The notes under the pieces: model-generated | The model's database searches: none | The model's input: the letters and a program-made list of their open reading frames with translations, nothing else | Told to the model about the DNA's origin: nothing | Part shown: positions 35,301-43,622 of the stretch, piece by piece | Layout: each line of letters starts with the position of its first letter | How positions within the stretch are numbered: the stretch's first letter is position 1 | Origin: Coxiellaceae bacterium | GTDB taxonomy: Bacteria; Pseudomonadota; Gammaproteobacteria; Coxiellales; Coxiellaceae | NCBI GenBank assembly: GCA_029212925.1 | Contig: JARGOB010000013.1 | Location: 22,300 to 86,299 of the forward strand | Reading direction: 5' to 3' | DNA: 64,000 nucleotides | Made by a program: the position numbers and the translations under genes

Positions 35301-35496
35301 AAAAATGAGTTATGATGACCCTAAGTTGAGCCGTGAAAATCCACAGGACTTAATTAATTATCAGGAAGCTTCTAGTAATTATGTTTGCTCAACAGATAGC
35401 GATGGCGAGGTATTTCCGTTTGGCTGTAACTCACATCAGGATAATGGAGTAACAGGTGACCCAGAGAAATATCCCGTATATAACCCTAAGGATTAA
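32374..35496 (+). CDS. Large secreted protein with GH16-like (ConA-fold) domain
   Basis: A 1040-residue protein with a signal peptide (about residues 1-34, hydrophobic VCMVAIAAFGMTGVSYA). Residues about 45-400 look like carbohydrate-binding, beta-rich modules. From about 530 the pattern YASGIFVHCVRLP...SAFWPYF...SELDWEIPG follows GH16/laminarinase enzymes, with the ExDxE catalytic motif as E594/D596/E598. Paired cysteines occur in the C-terminal third. The likely role is secreted polysaccharide binding or cleavage. It starts 95 bp after the RiPP precursor on the same strand; a functional link is not shown. I do not recognise the whole architecture. Confidence 0.6.
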   Translation: MLIDSIKIFQRFVSSRLVCMVAIAAFGMTGVSYAQTQAAQANDSPCESQTALSSLNLLPAPSFINNVTPNPPVAGKTFQIPGDVTASGGLIYNVPVSKLQPTTGTVQEGQVYTFQVCVETNKGASQGTTAYPFVNVTGDVQNTKTIAYIAQNNKWTVYRTIFYLNSPTSPTGTVRIDVSSPGNTNDAFSTFKNPGLFLGSFASVPGADVPFGQDILQNIGWFSSGAFTPDWGTASVAPSPLPILKDVTGQSPTHPSSIKTINAVQMSHAGDQAITVNNYQTAFKPVSQLESPGIYKLTYWIRPAPGTGTQVSENGLCSQSIPYVAIVDNSNFLSSQQSLLALGSPDQNGWQQCQDSFSFKGGLPNFPEVNIYWYKNSKVTGTYQVTGVAIKQLQTNGVKSPGAVIASQVPLIANFTDSINTTTPSLSDMKIAKANSDGSASAVKVPMWLLPKRTIGSANDEPGVLPYNVEIVQNRAATTDVKIAGKPVLRLRFFGGDDSTKAQNAAGVDTSNPYASERQGAAIVSSPYYASGIFVHCVRLPYSDLNPPVAESNPLIYSRHNTGAVSAFWPYFYQDLPQGAPGANNEGGTIRNSELDWEIPGAYEGDAKDINKPGSANFGNAGYDNARLNVWGGQWSGISNNFSGRPPQPTLPASPASETYLPGSFRALNNGSPLNNGQFVQISYVIDGGGTRNSSGSGERTPGQVAWYFNPKCALLDKMPSDISTDTPAQQRDVLSNLIVGTNFDDMPGAGKLIAKIAELGSKSVLGTRVHLAQSNNPAPAYTSKVNQPSAGIFSGANYGQDNVPFKPMRDWVGLWGPGGNAHVMTSLDKSDPSKIHNFYWGWGGTPDFLYERGVPDFLCVGKETSDPRYKQWMVDNQFSCSSAEKLKRKNYINLLNLKAFKVMPGSSTKEYFGVRYVDTADPARPGYLAYTPSSSAGGKTKAAQLTKCSPTADTSRNCFSNERDEDVASVVILPLKMSYDDPKLSRENPQDLINYQEASSNYVCSTDSDGEVFPFGCNSHQDNGVTGDPEKYPVYNPKD

Positions 35497-35677
35497 TGAA
35501 ATACAGCTTTTCAGCGCGTGATGGACGGCAATGTTTACGTGATTTTTAGCTGTTGATTGGTCTTCACGGTTGGTTGATTACTTTGTCAATACGCTGCTAG
35601 GACCTTCCGTGGTCGATCAATTGATGCAGGGTGTTGAATCAGCAACACGGTTATCAGTTACCGGCTAGGTTGATAGG

Positions 35678-37588
35678 TTACATATCTTCCTGATCCAAGA
35701 AGCTGTGCAGCTTCTCAGCACGAGATGGATGACGTAACTTACGCAAGGCTTTTGCTTCAATCTGACGAATACGTTCACGGGTGACATCGAACTGTTTACC
35801 GACTTCCTCAAGGGTGTGGTCCGTGTTCATGTCGATACCGAAACGCATGCGCAGCACTTTAGCTTCGCGTGGTGTCAATGTAGAAAGAATTTCTTGTGTG
35901 GCTTCACCCAATCCAGATGATGTCGCAAATTCTACCGGTGATTGAATGTTTACGTCTTCAATAAAGTCACCCAAGTTAGAATCTTCGTCTTCACCAATCG
36001 GGGTTTCCATTGAAATCGGTTCTTTAGCAATCTTTAATACCTTACGGACTTTCTCTTCCGGCATTTCCATGCGGTCACCCAATTCTTCAGGAGTTGGCTC
36101 TTGACCGGTTTCTTGCATGATTTGACGTGAAATACGGTTTAGCTTATTAATTGTTTCAATCATATGCACAGGAATACGGATAGTACGCGCTTGGTCAGCA
36201 ATCGAACGTGTAATCGCTTGACGAATCCACCAAGTCGCATAGGTCGAGAATTTATAACCACGACGGTATTCAAATTTATCAACCGCTTTCATCAAGCCGA
36301 TATTACCTTCTTGAATCAGATCCAAGAACTGTAAACCACGGTTAGTGTATTTTTTCGCAATCGAGATCACCAAACGTAAGTTGGCTTCAATCATGTCTTT
36401 CTTCGCGCGGCGAGATTTGGCTTCACCAATTGATACGCGACGGTTGATTTCTTTAATCTCATGAATCGATAAGTTACTGCTGGTTTCTAATGCAATCAGT
36501 TTGCGTTGCGCACGAATCACTTCGTTACGGTACATCTCCAGCGGACGAGCCTGGTCTGGATTCTCATTAATAAAGGTATCGATCCAGTTTAAATCGGTTT
36601 CTTGGTTCGGGAATGAAGCAATAAAACGTTTACGCGGTGTTTTAGACTTTTGTACACAGTAACGAATAATCACACGTTCTTGCATACGCACTTTACGCAT
36701 CAAATCACGAACCGTGTAGATTTGTTTAACAAATGCCTTGATCGACAATTTGAAATTAGAGAAATGTTCAGATAATTTCTTTTGTGCGGCTACGGTCGAT
36801 TTATGGTCTTTACCGTGTTTCTTTAAAGCGGTAGTAAATTTCTTTTGTAACGCCGTTAGCGCTTTGATGTGCTCAGCGGTTAATTCAGGGTTAGGGCCAT
36901 TATCAACAAAGTCATCACTGTCGTCGTCTTTAGCGTCATCGCCTTCTTTTGCTTTAGCAGCATCACCTTCTTTGGCGGCTGGCGCATTTGCTTCATTAGC
37001 GGGTGCTTCTTTAGCCGCTGCAGCAGGGGCTTGCGCTTGTTGGTTAGCATTCGGTGCGGGTTTAGCTGGCATTGCAGCATCTTCATCATCGAAGAAGCCA
37101 TTAATGATATCGCTTAGGCGACCTTCGCTTTCAACAATCTGGTGGTAGTCGGCAATAAATTGATCGATGATCTCAGGGTAATGCACCAATGAAGACATAA
37201 CTTGGCGTGTGCCTTCTTCGATACGTTTGGCAATGACGATTTCGCCTTCGCGGGTTAACAGTTCAACGCTACCCATTTCACGCATATACATACGTACAGG
37301 ATCAGTGGTACGGGTTTCAGTGGCTAAGACCTCAACAGCATCAGACACTTCATCATCATCGCTGGCGGCTTCTTCGGCCATTAGCAGTACATCTTCATCA
37401 GAAGGCGGTGATTCAAACACCTTAACGTTCATCTCATTAAGGATGCTGATGATCTCTTCCATTTTATTGGGGTCGATGCAGTGGTGCGGCAACATGGTTA
37501 GCAGATCCTCGTGAATCAGATAACCTTTACGTTTTGCTTCTTCGATCAGTTGCTTGAAGCCACTTTGTTGAGAGTTCGTATCGCTCAT
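35678..37588 (-). CDS. rpoD: Primary sigma factor RpoD (sigma-70)
   Basis: A 636-residue housekeeping sigma factor. Region 1.2 ([16 protein letters not shown]), 2.1-2.4 ([38 protein letters not shown]), 3.x and 4.2 ([24 protein letters not shown]) are all intact. The non-conserved region between 1.2 and 2.1 holds an Ala/Lys/Asp/Pro-rich low-complexity stretch (about residues 172-229). Last gene of the macromolecular-synthesis block after dnaG. Confidence 0.97.
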   Translation of the reverse strand: MSDTNSQQSGFKQLIEEAKRKGYLIHEDLLTMLPHHCIDPNKMEEIISILNEMNVKVFESPPSDEDVLLMAEEAASDDDEVSDAVEVLATETRTTDPVRMYMREMGSVELLTREGEIVIAKRIEEGTRQVMSSLVHYPEIIDQFIADYHQIVESEGRLSDIINGFFDDEDAAMPAKPAPNANQQAQAPAAAAKEAPANEANAPAAKEGDAAKAKEGDDAKDDDSDDFVDNGPNPELTAEHIKALTALQKKFTTALKKHGKDHKSTVAAQKKLSEHFSNFKLSIKAFVKQIYTVRDLMRKVRMQERVIIRYCVQKSKTPRKRFIASFPNQETDLNWIDTFINENPDQARPLEMYRNEVIRAQRKLIALETSSNLSIHEIKEINRRVSIGEAKSRRAKKDMIEANLRLVISIAKKYTNRGLQFLDLIQEGNIGLMKAVDKFEYRRGYKFSTYATWWIRQAITRSIADQARTIRIPVHMIETINKLNRISRQIMQETGQEPTPEELGDRMEMPEEKVRKVLKIAKEPISMETPIGEDEDSNLGDFIEDVNIQSPVEFATSSGLGEATQEILSTLTPREAKVLRMRFGIDMNTDHTLEEVGKQFDVTRERIRQIEAKALRKLRHPSRAEKLHSFLDQEDM

Positions 37589-37760
37589 AGTGATAATTAA
37601 CCTTTACTTGAAGCCCATTATGTTTCGCGGGAGAATGCATCCAAAAGCTGTGTATTCTAACGCTTATTGAGCCCATAATCCAAATATATTTTTGTTATGG
37701 TACACATTATAGTCGATAGCCTCACAACCATGGAACTATATTGGGTCAAGTTACAAAAAA

Positions 37761-39533
37761 TCAAGCAACTGATTGTTCTGATGCCTGACGAAGTAGTGAT
37801 TGCAGTTGTTGTTTTTCATTTTGATCCAGCGGACGTTGCTTAGCTAGTTGGATAAATTGGTCGACTTGTTGTTGTGTGTTGATCCTTAATAGTTTTTTTA
37901 ATACACCATCAAATTCAGCTTTAGTGCCTTCGGCAGGAAAGCTAGGTTGCCATGCGGTAAGGGCTGCTAAATAATGTTGAAGTTTCTGGCTGTCACATTG
38001 CTCGACCAATTGAGCGGCTGTCATTTTGGGGTTTTGGTTTAATTGTTTGATAAGGTATTTAAAGATTTTGTATTCGGTCTGTTCGGATATAAGTTGTTGA
38101 AATTCCTCAGGCATATCAGTCACTAGCGACGGTTGTTGCAGTAATAAGGCATTAGCCAGGCGGATGGCAGACATATTTTGTGTTAGATCTTGGCTACTGA
38201 TCGCCAGCTCAGGCTCAGCACTGTCGGCCGGTGTATGGGTGGGTGCCGCTTGCTTGCTGTGTACCAGTTCGCTGAGTTCGTTCGGCTCTATATTAAGGTG
38301 TTGTGCCAGCTGCTTTTCTAGCAATGTGTGGTATAAGCCGGGTGGTAAGCTGCGAATCAGCTCATCGGCGGCTTTGGCATAACGCGCGATATCTGCCAGG
38401 CTTTGACGTGGGATAAGCTGGTCGAGGTGCTCGAACATAAAGTCAGCGGCATCTTTGCCTTGGTTTATTAATTGTTCAAAACCTTGTTTGCCGATGGATC
38501 TAACCAAGCTATCGGGGTCTTCACCTTCGGGTAGTAATACAAAGCGTAGGCTGATGCCGTCACGTAATACCGGTAGATTGACTTTGAGTGCACTCCAGGC
38601 CGCTTCGCGACCGGCACGGTCACCGTCAAAACAGAAAACCATCGATTGGGTATAGCGTAAAAGCAGTTGTAAATGTTTCGGATTGGTCGCTGTGCCTAGT
38701 GTGGCAACCGCGGTGGTGATGTCATGCTGTGCCAGTGCGATCACATCCATATAACCCTCAACGATAATCACTTGTTCTAACGTGCGGTTGGCTTGCAGTG
38801 CTTCATAAAGGCCATATAATGCACGATTTTTATGGAATACCGGCGTTTCTGGTGAGTTGAGGTATTTGGGTTGTTGGTCTTTGCTGAGTCCGCGTGCACC
38901 AAAACCGATCACACGGCCACGTGTATCGCGGATTGGGAACATAACGCGACCACGAAAGCGGTCATAACTACGGCTGTTATCTTTTTCAATCAACATGCCT
39001 GCTTGTTGTAATGTATCCAGTTTATCTTTACCAATATGTTTACTGAGTGCATCCCAGCTATCAAGCGAAAAACCAATGCCGTATTGTTTGGCAATGATGC
39101 CAGATAGGCCGCGAGATTTAAGGTATTCAATCGCTGGTTGGCTTTGTTTGAGCAGCTGTTGGTAATATTGGCTGCATTGCGCGAGCACTTGGTAGAAAGG
39201 CTCTTTTGACTCGCGTGGCTCGCCATCGTCATTATCGGATTTAGGGATTTCTAAGCCCAGTTGACCGGCGAGCTGACCTAAGGCATCGATAAAGTCCAGG
39301 TGATCATATTGGCGCACGAACTCAATCACATCACCATGAGCACCGCAGCCAAAGCAGTAGAAGAACTGACGCTCGGCATTGACGGTAAATGAGGGGCTTT
39401 TTTCGTTATGGAAAGGGCATAGACCTTTGTAGCGCATGCCATTTTGTTTGAGTTCAACGCGGTTTTTTACGATCTCGATGATATCGGTTCGATCAATCAC
39501 GGATTGAATAAATGGTTGAGGTATAGTGCCCAT
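37761..39533 (-). CDS. dnaG: DNA primase
   Basis: A 590-residue primase. N-terminal CHC2 zinc finger (CPFH...FYCFGCGAHGD, about residues 40-65), the catalytic RNAP-basic core with YGIGFS.DSWD and GRVMFPIRD, TOPRIM IIVEGYMDVIAL and FCFDGDRAGREAA, then a C-terminal helicase-binding domain that is less conserved. It synthesises RNA primers at the fork with DnaB. Preceded by yqeY through a repeat-filled 249-bp gap and followed by rpoD, the usual order. Confidence 0.97.
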   Translation of the reverse strand: MGTIPQPFIQSVIDRTDIIEIVKNRVELKQNGMRYKGLCPFHNEKSPSFTVNAERQFFYCFGCGAHGDVIEFVRQYDHLDFIDALGQLAGQLGLEIPKSDNDDGEPRESKEPFYQVLAQCSQYYQQLLKQSQPAIEYLKSRGLSGIIAKQYGIGFSLDSWDALSKHIGKDKLDTLQQAGMLIEKDNSRSYDRFRGRVMFPIRDTRGRVIGFGARGLSKDQQPKYLNSPETPVFHKNRALYGLYEALQANRTLEQVIIVEGYMDVIALAQHDITTAVATLGTATNPKHLQLLLRYTQSMVFCFDGDRAGREAAWSALKVNLPVLRDGISLRFVLLPEGEDPDSLVRSIGKQGFEQLINQGKDAADFMFEHLDQLIPRQSLADIARYAKAADELIRSLPPGLYHTLLEKQLAQHLNIEPNELSELVHSKQAAPTHTPADSAEPELAISSQDLTQNMSAIRLANALLLQQPSLVTDMPEEFQQLISEQTEYKIFKYLIKQLNQNPKMTAAQLVEQCDSQKLQHYLAALTAWQPSFPAEGTKAEFDGVLKKLLRINTQQQVDQFIQLAKQRPLDQNEKQQLQSLLRQASEQSVA

Positions 39534-39610
39534 ATTGCTCTCTATTCTGGTAGCCTGGTCTCTTGATTCAGGGTCCCAGTTACCTTTCAGTAATCAAGGC
39601 GCACAGCGTA

Positions 39611-39671
39611 CCTCTTTTACTGCATGGCTCGCTTCGTTCCACTCCGCTGCGCTTTACTTCCGTAAAAGAGG
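39611..39671. repeat. Dispersed inverted repeat, CCTCTTTTAC arms
   Basis: CCTCTTTTAC (39611-39620) and GTAAAAGAGG (39662-39671) are perfect 10-bp arms around a 41-base centre. Lies in the yqeY-dnaG gap. Confidence 0.75.
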
Positions 39672-39712
39672 CACCCTGTACAACTTGATGCCAGTAGTGC
39701 AGCTTGAAATTT

Positions 39713-39742
39713 GTCATCCCGGACTCCGATCCGGGATCCAGT
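39713..39742. repeat. GTCATCCCGGA-type palindrome, copy 1
   Basis: ATCCCGGA (39716-39723), loop CTCCGA, TCCGGGAT (39730-39737). A 30-bp unit related to copy 2 at 39751 and to the array at 63871. Confidence 0.85.
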
Positions 39743-39750
39743 TTTACCAT

Positions 39751-39780
39751 GTCATCCCGGACCCCGATCCGGGATCCAGT
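39751..39780. repeat. GTCATCCCGGA-type palindrome, copy 2
   Basis: ATCCCGGA (39754-39761), loop CCCCGA, TCCGGGAT (39768-39775). It ends 2 bp from the yqeY stop codon, so it may terminate or stabilise that transcript. Confidence 0.85.
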
Positions 39781-39782
39781 CA

Positions 39783-40226
39783 TTAGGCGAGTTTTTGTTT
39801 CACTAGCTGACTAACAGTCGACATATCAGCACGCCCAGACAGCGATGATTGTAGCATGCCCATTACCTTGCCCATATCTTTAATTGAGGCGGCACCTGTT
39901 TTGCTAATGGCTTGTTCAACTGCGTCGCTGATTTCTTGCTCATCCAGCTGTTTAGGCATATAGGCTTGCAGTGTAACGATCTCAGCCTTTTCTTTATCGG
40001 CCAGCTCTTGGCGCTCGGCCTTTTCGAATTGCTCGACGGAATCGCGGCGTTGCTTAATCATTTTATTAATCACGCTAAGTACTTGATTGTCGTCAAGCTC
40101 AACCTGCTCGTCGATTTCTTTTTGTTTGATGGCGGCGATCAGCATGCGGATAGCACCAAGGCGATCAGCTTCTTTGGCGCGCATGGCATCTTTCATATCA
40201 TTACGAATTTGTTCTTTTAGTGACAT
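39783..40226 (-). CDS. yqeY: GatB/YqeY-domain protein
   Basis: A 147-residue helical protein: SLKEQIRNDMKDAMRAKEADRLGAIRMLIAAIKQKEID, then MGKVMGMLQSSLSGRADMSTVSQLVKQKL. It matches stand-alone YqeY, a relative of the tail domain of the tRNA amidotransferase GatB; precise role unknown. It lies between rpsU and dnaG, a standard position in many gammaproteobacteria. Confidence 0.93.
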   Translation of the reverse strand: MSLKEQIRNDMKDAMRAKEADRLGAIRMLIAAIKQKEIDEQVELDDNQVLSVINKMIKQRRDSVEQFEKAERQELADKEKAEIVTLQAYMPKQLDEQEISDAVEQAISKTGAASIKDMGKVMGMLQSSLSGRADMSTVSQLVKQKLA

Positions 40227-40337
40227 AGTCGTTCCCTTGTTGTCATATCGGAGAATCGCTTAGCTATAAGAGATAAGCAGCAGGGCACAGGAAATCAATG
40301 GATTAAGCCCACCACGACGGGTGGGCTCGATTAATTC

Positions 40338-40562
40338 TTAGTGACGCGTACGTTCACGCTCTAATGCTTCGTGCTCTTTTTGCAGCTTCTTGGCATAGCG
40401 CTTTTTAGCGGCAGCTAATTTTCTTTTACGAACAGCCGTTGGCTTTTCGTAGTACTCCATTTGACGTAATTTGGTCAAAATGCCGGCCTTTTCGCAGGCA
40501 CGTTTAAAGCGACGCATGGCTACGTCGAATGCATTTTCGTCTGGTATATCAACACTTGGCAT
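40338..40562 (-). CDS. rpsU: Ribosomal protein S21
   Basis: A 74-residue basic protein: [37 protein letters not shown] is diagnostic of bS21. First gene of the rpsU-yqeY-dnaG-rpoD block. The tail ([13 protein letters not shown]) is longer than in E. coli S21 by a few residues. Confidence 0.96.
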   Translation of the reverse strand: MPSVDIPDENAFDVAMRRFKRACEKAGILTKLRQMEYYEKPTAVRKRKLAAAKKRYAKKLQKEHEALERERTRH

Positions 40563-40866
40563 TGGTTTTGTTCACCTTTTTAGTAAATTTTAGCCTCAAG
40601 GGCGGTAATAATAGTGGGTTTGTGACAATAATTCAACCTTTAGGCGCACTTGATGTCCGAAGTTGTTGCGTGTGTACATATTGCCGGATTGATGTTATGC
40701 GCAAGGGTGCGCTAATGTACGCTGCTGGGCGAGGATGCTAATTGAATAAAACGCAGGAAGTCAGTGCCATCTTGCGGTAGTAAAAAAATTTAAAAAATCC
40801 TCTTGAAATGATATTGGGTGACCCTAGATAAAAAATACATCATTAACCACTAAGGAGGATAAAACC
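40563..40866. other. Divergent intergenic region between rpsU and hsp20
   Basis: Holds the rpsU promoter, which I could not place, and the heat-shock promoter at 40802. A 67-residue frame on the plus strand at 40529-40741 is only a shadow. Confidence 0.45.
40802..40830 (+). promoter_or_regulatory. Sigma-32 (heat-shock) promoter of hsp20
   Basis: CTTGAAA (40802-40808), 13 bp, then CCCTAGATA, close to the sigma-32 consensus CTTGAA - 13 to 15 bp - CCCCATnT. It is 38 bp before the Hsp20 ATG. Confidence 0.65.
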
Positions 40867-41316
40867 ATGAGTAGAATGGTAAGGTATGAACCCATCAGTG
40901 TTCTCAATGATTTAAATAAATTATTTGAACGCACGTTGTACCCGGTGAATTCCAGTAGCGATACATCTGAAGTGGAGACGGGGCAGTGGTCGCCTTCTGT
41001 TGATATTCAAGAAAATGAAAATGATTTCAAACTGTTGCTCGATTTGCCGGGAATTGAAAAGGATAATATTCACATCTCGATGGAAAATAATGTGCTGTCG
41101 ATACAGGGGGAGCGTTTGACCGAAACGAGTAATAAGGTCAATGGTTTTTGCAGGACAGAGCGTGTGTCAGGTAAATTCTATCGACGATTTACGCTGCCGG
41201 AGACAGCGAATGAAGACAATATTAAAGCTGAAATGAGTAAAGGGGTCTTGGATATCACGATCGGCAAAAAGGAAGTGTCTAAGCCTAAATCAATAAAGAT
41301 AAAATGCAGGGATTAG
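40867..41316 (+). CDS. Small heat-shock protein Hsp20
   Basis: A 149-residue alpha-crystallin-domain chaperone: WSPSVDIQENENDFKLLLDLPGIEKDNI (start of the crystallin domain, about residues 38-65), FYRRFTLPETANEDNIKAEMSKGVLDITI (end), and a short IKIK-type tail. It holds unfolding proteins in oligomers. Strong TAAGGAGG ribosome site and a sigma-32 promoter upstream. Terminator-like hairpin follows. Confidence 0.93.
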   Translation: MSRMVRYEPISVLNDLNKLFERTLYPVNSSSDTSEVETGQWSPSVDIQENENDFKLLLDLPGIEKDNIHISMENNVLSIQGERLTETSNKVNGFCRTERVSGKFYRRFTLPETANEDNIKAEMSKGVLDITIGKKEVSKPKSIKIKCRD

Positions 41317-41347
41317 TTGTTGTTTCTGGGGATCTCTGTGTGCCATG

Positions 41348-41386
41348 CCAGCAAAAGCTGTTAACACTGTTATCAGCTTTTGTTGG
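41348..41386 (+). terminator. Hairpin terminator after hsp20
   Basis: CCAGCAAAAGCTG and CAGCTTTTGTTGG form a 13-bp stem (one G-T pair) with a 13-base loop; a T-rich stretch follows at about 41389-41410. Confidence 0.6.
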
Positions 41387-41446
41387 TAATTTTAGAGTTT
41401 TTTTCTATCTTTTTTATATGAATTTATTTTCTAGGAGGGTGAGAAG

Positions 41447-41668
41447 ATGAATACATGTCTTGATACTAAATTAAACCGCTATATAGCCCAATTTGTAAAT
41501 GATGACGCGCAGGTAATAGATAGCATTGCTAATGACGATCATCGTGTTTTGTTGGCGAAATCGATAGTGATGCTGGAAAAGAAATATCCGGATGCATTGT
41601 GTCGTATACAAGATACGATAAAAAATCGTACTGTGAATGAATTAAAAGTGCGACATTATTATGAGTAA
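41447..41668 (+). CDS. 73-residue protein of unknown function
   Basis: Begins with a strong AGGAGG site (41433-41438) 8 bp before the ATG. The product is a soluble, mostly helical protein (NRYIAQFVNDDAQVIDSIAN, LLAKSIVMLEKKYPDAL). No signal peptide or known motif. It ends 6 bp before the stop of the convergent diguanylate cyclase gene; the two stops sit in a 6-bp hairpin (GAGTAA GTGGGG TTACTC, 41663-41680). I do not recognise a family. Confidence 0.6.
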   Translation: MNTCLDTKLNRYIAQFVNDDAQVIDSIANDDHRVLLAKSIVMLEKKYPDALCRIQDTIKNRTVNELKVRHYYE

Positions 41669-41674
41669 GTGGGG

Positions 41675-43462
41675 TTACTCTTCACCGAGCACTTGATTAC
41701 GACCAGTGTCCTTAGCTTGGTATAACATTTTATCGGCACGTTTAATGAGAGTGGTCATTTTTAATGGTTTTGTGCTGTGTTGACAAGCTACACCCGCTGA
41801 AAAAGTGATACTAATTGATGTTTTTTTATCAATTGTTATCTTTTTTTTGCGGTATTTATTTAGTGCTTCGTTGCAACGCTGCACGGCAGACTGGCAGTCG
41901 CTATCAGGCATTAAGATGATAAATTCTTCGCCACCATAGCGGCAAACAGAGTCCGTTGAGCGGAAAGTTTTACATAGAAAGTTAGCTAGGTGAATTAATA
42001 CTTGATCGCCGGCATCGTGACCATAAGTGTCATTGATTGCCTTAAACTTATCAATGTCGAGCATAGCGATGCTGAGTGGTTGGTTTTTGCGCGCGGCTGT
42101 TTTGCTTTGTTTGGGGTATATGCTTTGTAAAAATTGACGATTGTATAATTGTGTTAAAGGGTCTTTAATTGCTTGGTTGAGGTAGTGTATTGCAGCAAGG
42201 CGTTCAATGAGGAATAAGCGTGCTTGTTCGCCTAATAATATTATGTTTTCGATGCTGTGGCTGTCTGAATTGTCTAGTTGGAAGCAAAGGTAACAGCTAT
42301 TGTCTTCAGACAGGCTGATGAGTAAATACAGATTATCACCTTTGATATGTGTGCTAGTGGTGGCATGTTTTAAGGCTTTTGTAATCGTGGCGCGGGCTAG
42401 CTTTATCTTGGCTTGACTGGCTTTGGTTGGTGCTATTGTTTCACCGTAATAGTTAATAAGCGATGAGGTTGCATTCAGCTTAGTAGATATTTGTTGAGAG
42501 GCTGATTTGAGTAAAGTGAGCGGTTTTTTACATTTTTTTAATCTTTCATTAAAATTGATGATAAAGTTTTGCAGTTTTTGGTTGCGCAATGCGGCTTTTT
42601 GATCGTCGAGTTGTTGTATTTTTAGTGCGATATTTTGACACAATATGATAAGGTCTTTTCTTTTGAAGGCCAATATTTCTTTTGGTTGGCTATTAAGGCA
42701 CACAACGGCTGCGATCACTTTGTTGTTGTAAATGCAATAAAAGATACTGAAGGCATCGGCATTCAAGCCTTTAAAGAACTGTTTGTTGTGTGTGGATAAT
42801 TTTTTGCAAATAATATGATTGATTGCAGCCAGTGTTTCATTTTTTTTAGTCATGATCTGTATAGTTTTTGCGTGAATGTTGGGTGAATACCTTATTGGCT
42901 TTGCGATGATGTCTTCAATTGGACGATCATCTATTTTTTTTAGCGGTATGGATTGCTCATCGCCGACGTAACCTAAAAGGTGTGATTTTGTTTCCGCCAG
43001 TGTTGTAGCTCGCTCGCTATTATCGATATCAATAAATACTGCTTTATTATAGCCAGTTATTTCTTTAAACGCTTTGACCGTTTGTTTGTAGAGGTGGTGT
43101 TTTGTATTTGCTGTGTTAATAACGGATGTGTAGTAGTAACCATCATTAATATACTCTTCAGCAATAATTCGTCTGTTTAATGAGACCTCGAGATAAATAG
43201 AATCATTAATTTTAAAAAAGTTCACTAAGTATTTTTGTGTGTTTTTGGTGTTAAATGATTCATAGCAGTATCTTTCAAGCCCACCTTGCTGAATAGATTT
43301 TAGGTGTTTTATGGTGGGTGTGGTTAAGAATTGGTCGGCATGTTTTCCAGTTATTGTTTGGTTGCTGTTCAGTATAGCTTTTACATTAGCGCTAATGGCT
43401 TGTATGCGGTAGGTGGTAGCATTAATAACGATGAGCGAGCCGAAGCTTTGAATGTATTGCAT
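41675..43462 (-). CDS. Phytochrome-like diguanylate cyclase (GGDEF)
   Basis: I chose the ATG at 43462, with AAGGAAGAAGG just before it, over a GTG at 43486; length 595. Residues 1-110 resemble the phytochrome PAS2 domain (YIQSFGSLIVIN...ISANVKAIL), followed by a GAF/PHY-like region with a weak PIEDIIA in place of the DIP motif. The C-terminal 170 residues are GGDEF: FKAINDTYGHDAGD, RYGGEEFIILMP, and an I-site RSTD five residues before GGEEF. Expected reaction: 2 GTP to c-di-GMP with product inhibition. The bilin site appears lost, so the sensed signal is unknown. Confidence 0.85.
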   Translation of the reverse strand: MQYIQSFGSLIVINATTYRIQAISANVKAILNSNQTITGKHADQFLTTPTIKHLKSIQQGGLERYCYESFNTKNTQKYLVNFFKINDSIYLEVSLNRRIIAEEYINDGYYYTSVINTANTKHHLYKQTVKAFKEITGYNKAVFIDIDNSERATTLAETKSHLLGYVGDEQSIPLKKIDDRPIEDIIAKPIRYSPNIHAKTIQIMTKKNETLAAINHIICKKLSTHNKQFFKGLNADAFSIFYCIYNNKVIAAVVCLNSQPKEILAFKRKDLIILCQNIALKIQQLDDQKAALRNQKLQNFIINFNERLKKCKKPLTLLKSASQQISTKLNATSSLINYYGETIAPTKASQAKIKLARATITKALKHATTSTHIKGDNLYLLISLSEDNSCYLCFQLDNSDSHSIENIILLGEQARLFLIERLAAIHYLNQAIKDPLTQLYNRQFLQSIYPKQSKTAARKNQPLSIAMLDIDKFKAINDTYGHDAGDQVLIHLANFLCKTFRSTDSVCRYGGEEFIILMPDSDCQSAVQRCNEALNKYRKKKITIDKKTSISITFSAGVACQHSTKPLKMTTLIKRADKMLYQAKDTGRNQVLGEE

Positions 43463-43622
43463 TGGCCTTCTTCCTTTGAAAGACACTTAACATTAGGTGC
43501 TTTTTCGTGGTAAGTCAATTTGCTGTTTAATGCTTGCGTTTGAAAGTGGCAGACAAAGTCGTTAGAATAATCAACAATTTTAGATTCTAGCAGCGTACGT
43601 TCGACTACTTAAGGGTTGGTAT

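Noticed and set aside
36738..37148. 136-residue plus-strand frame opposite rpoD
   Set aside because: Ala/Ser-rich shadow of the low-complexity RpoD insert.
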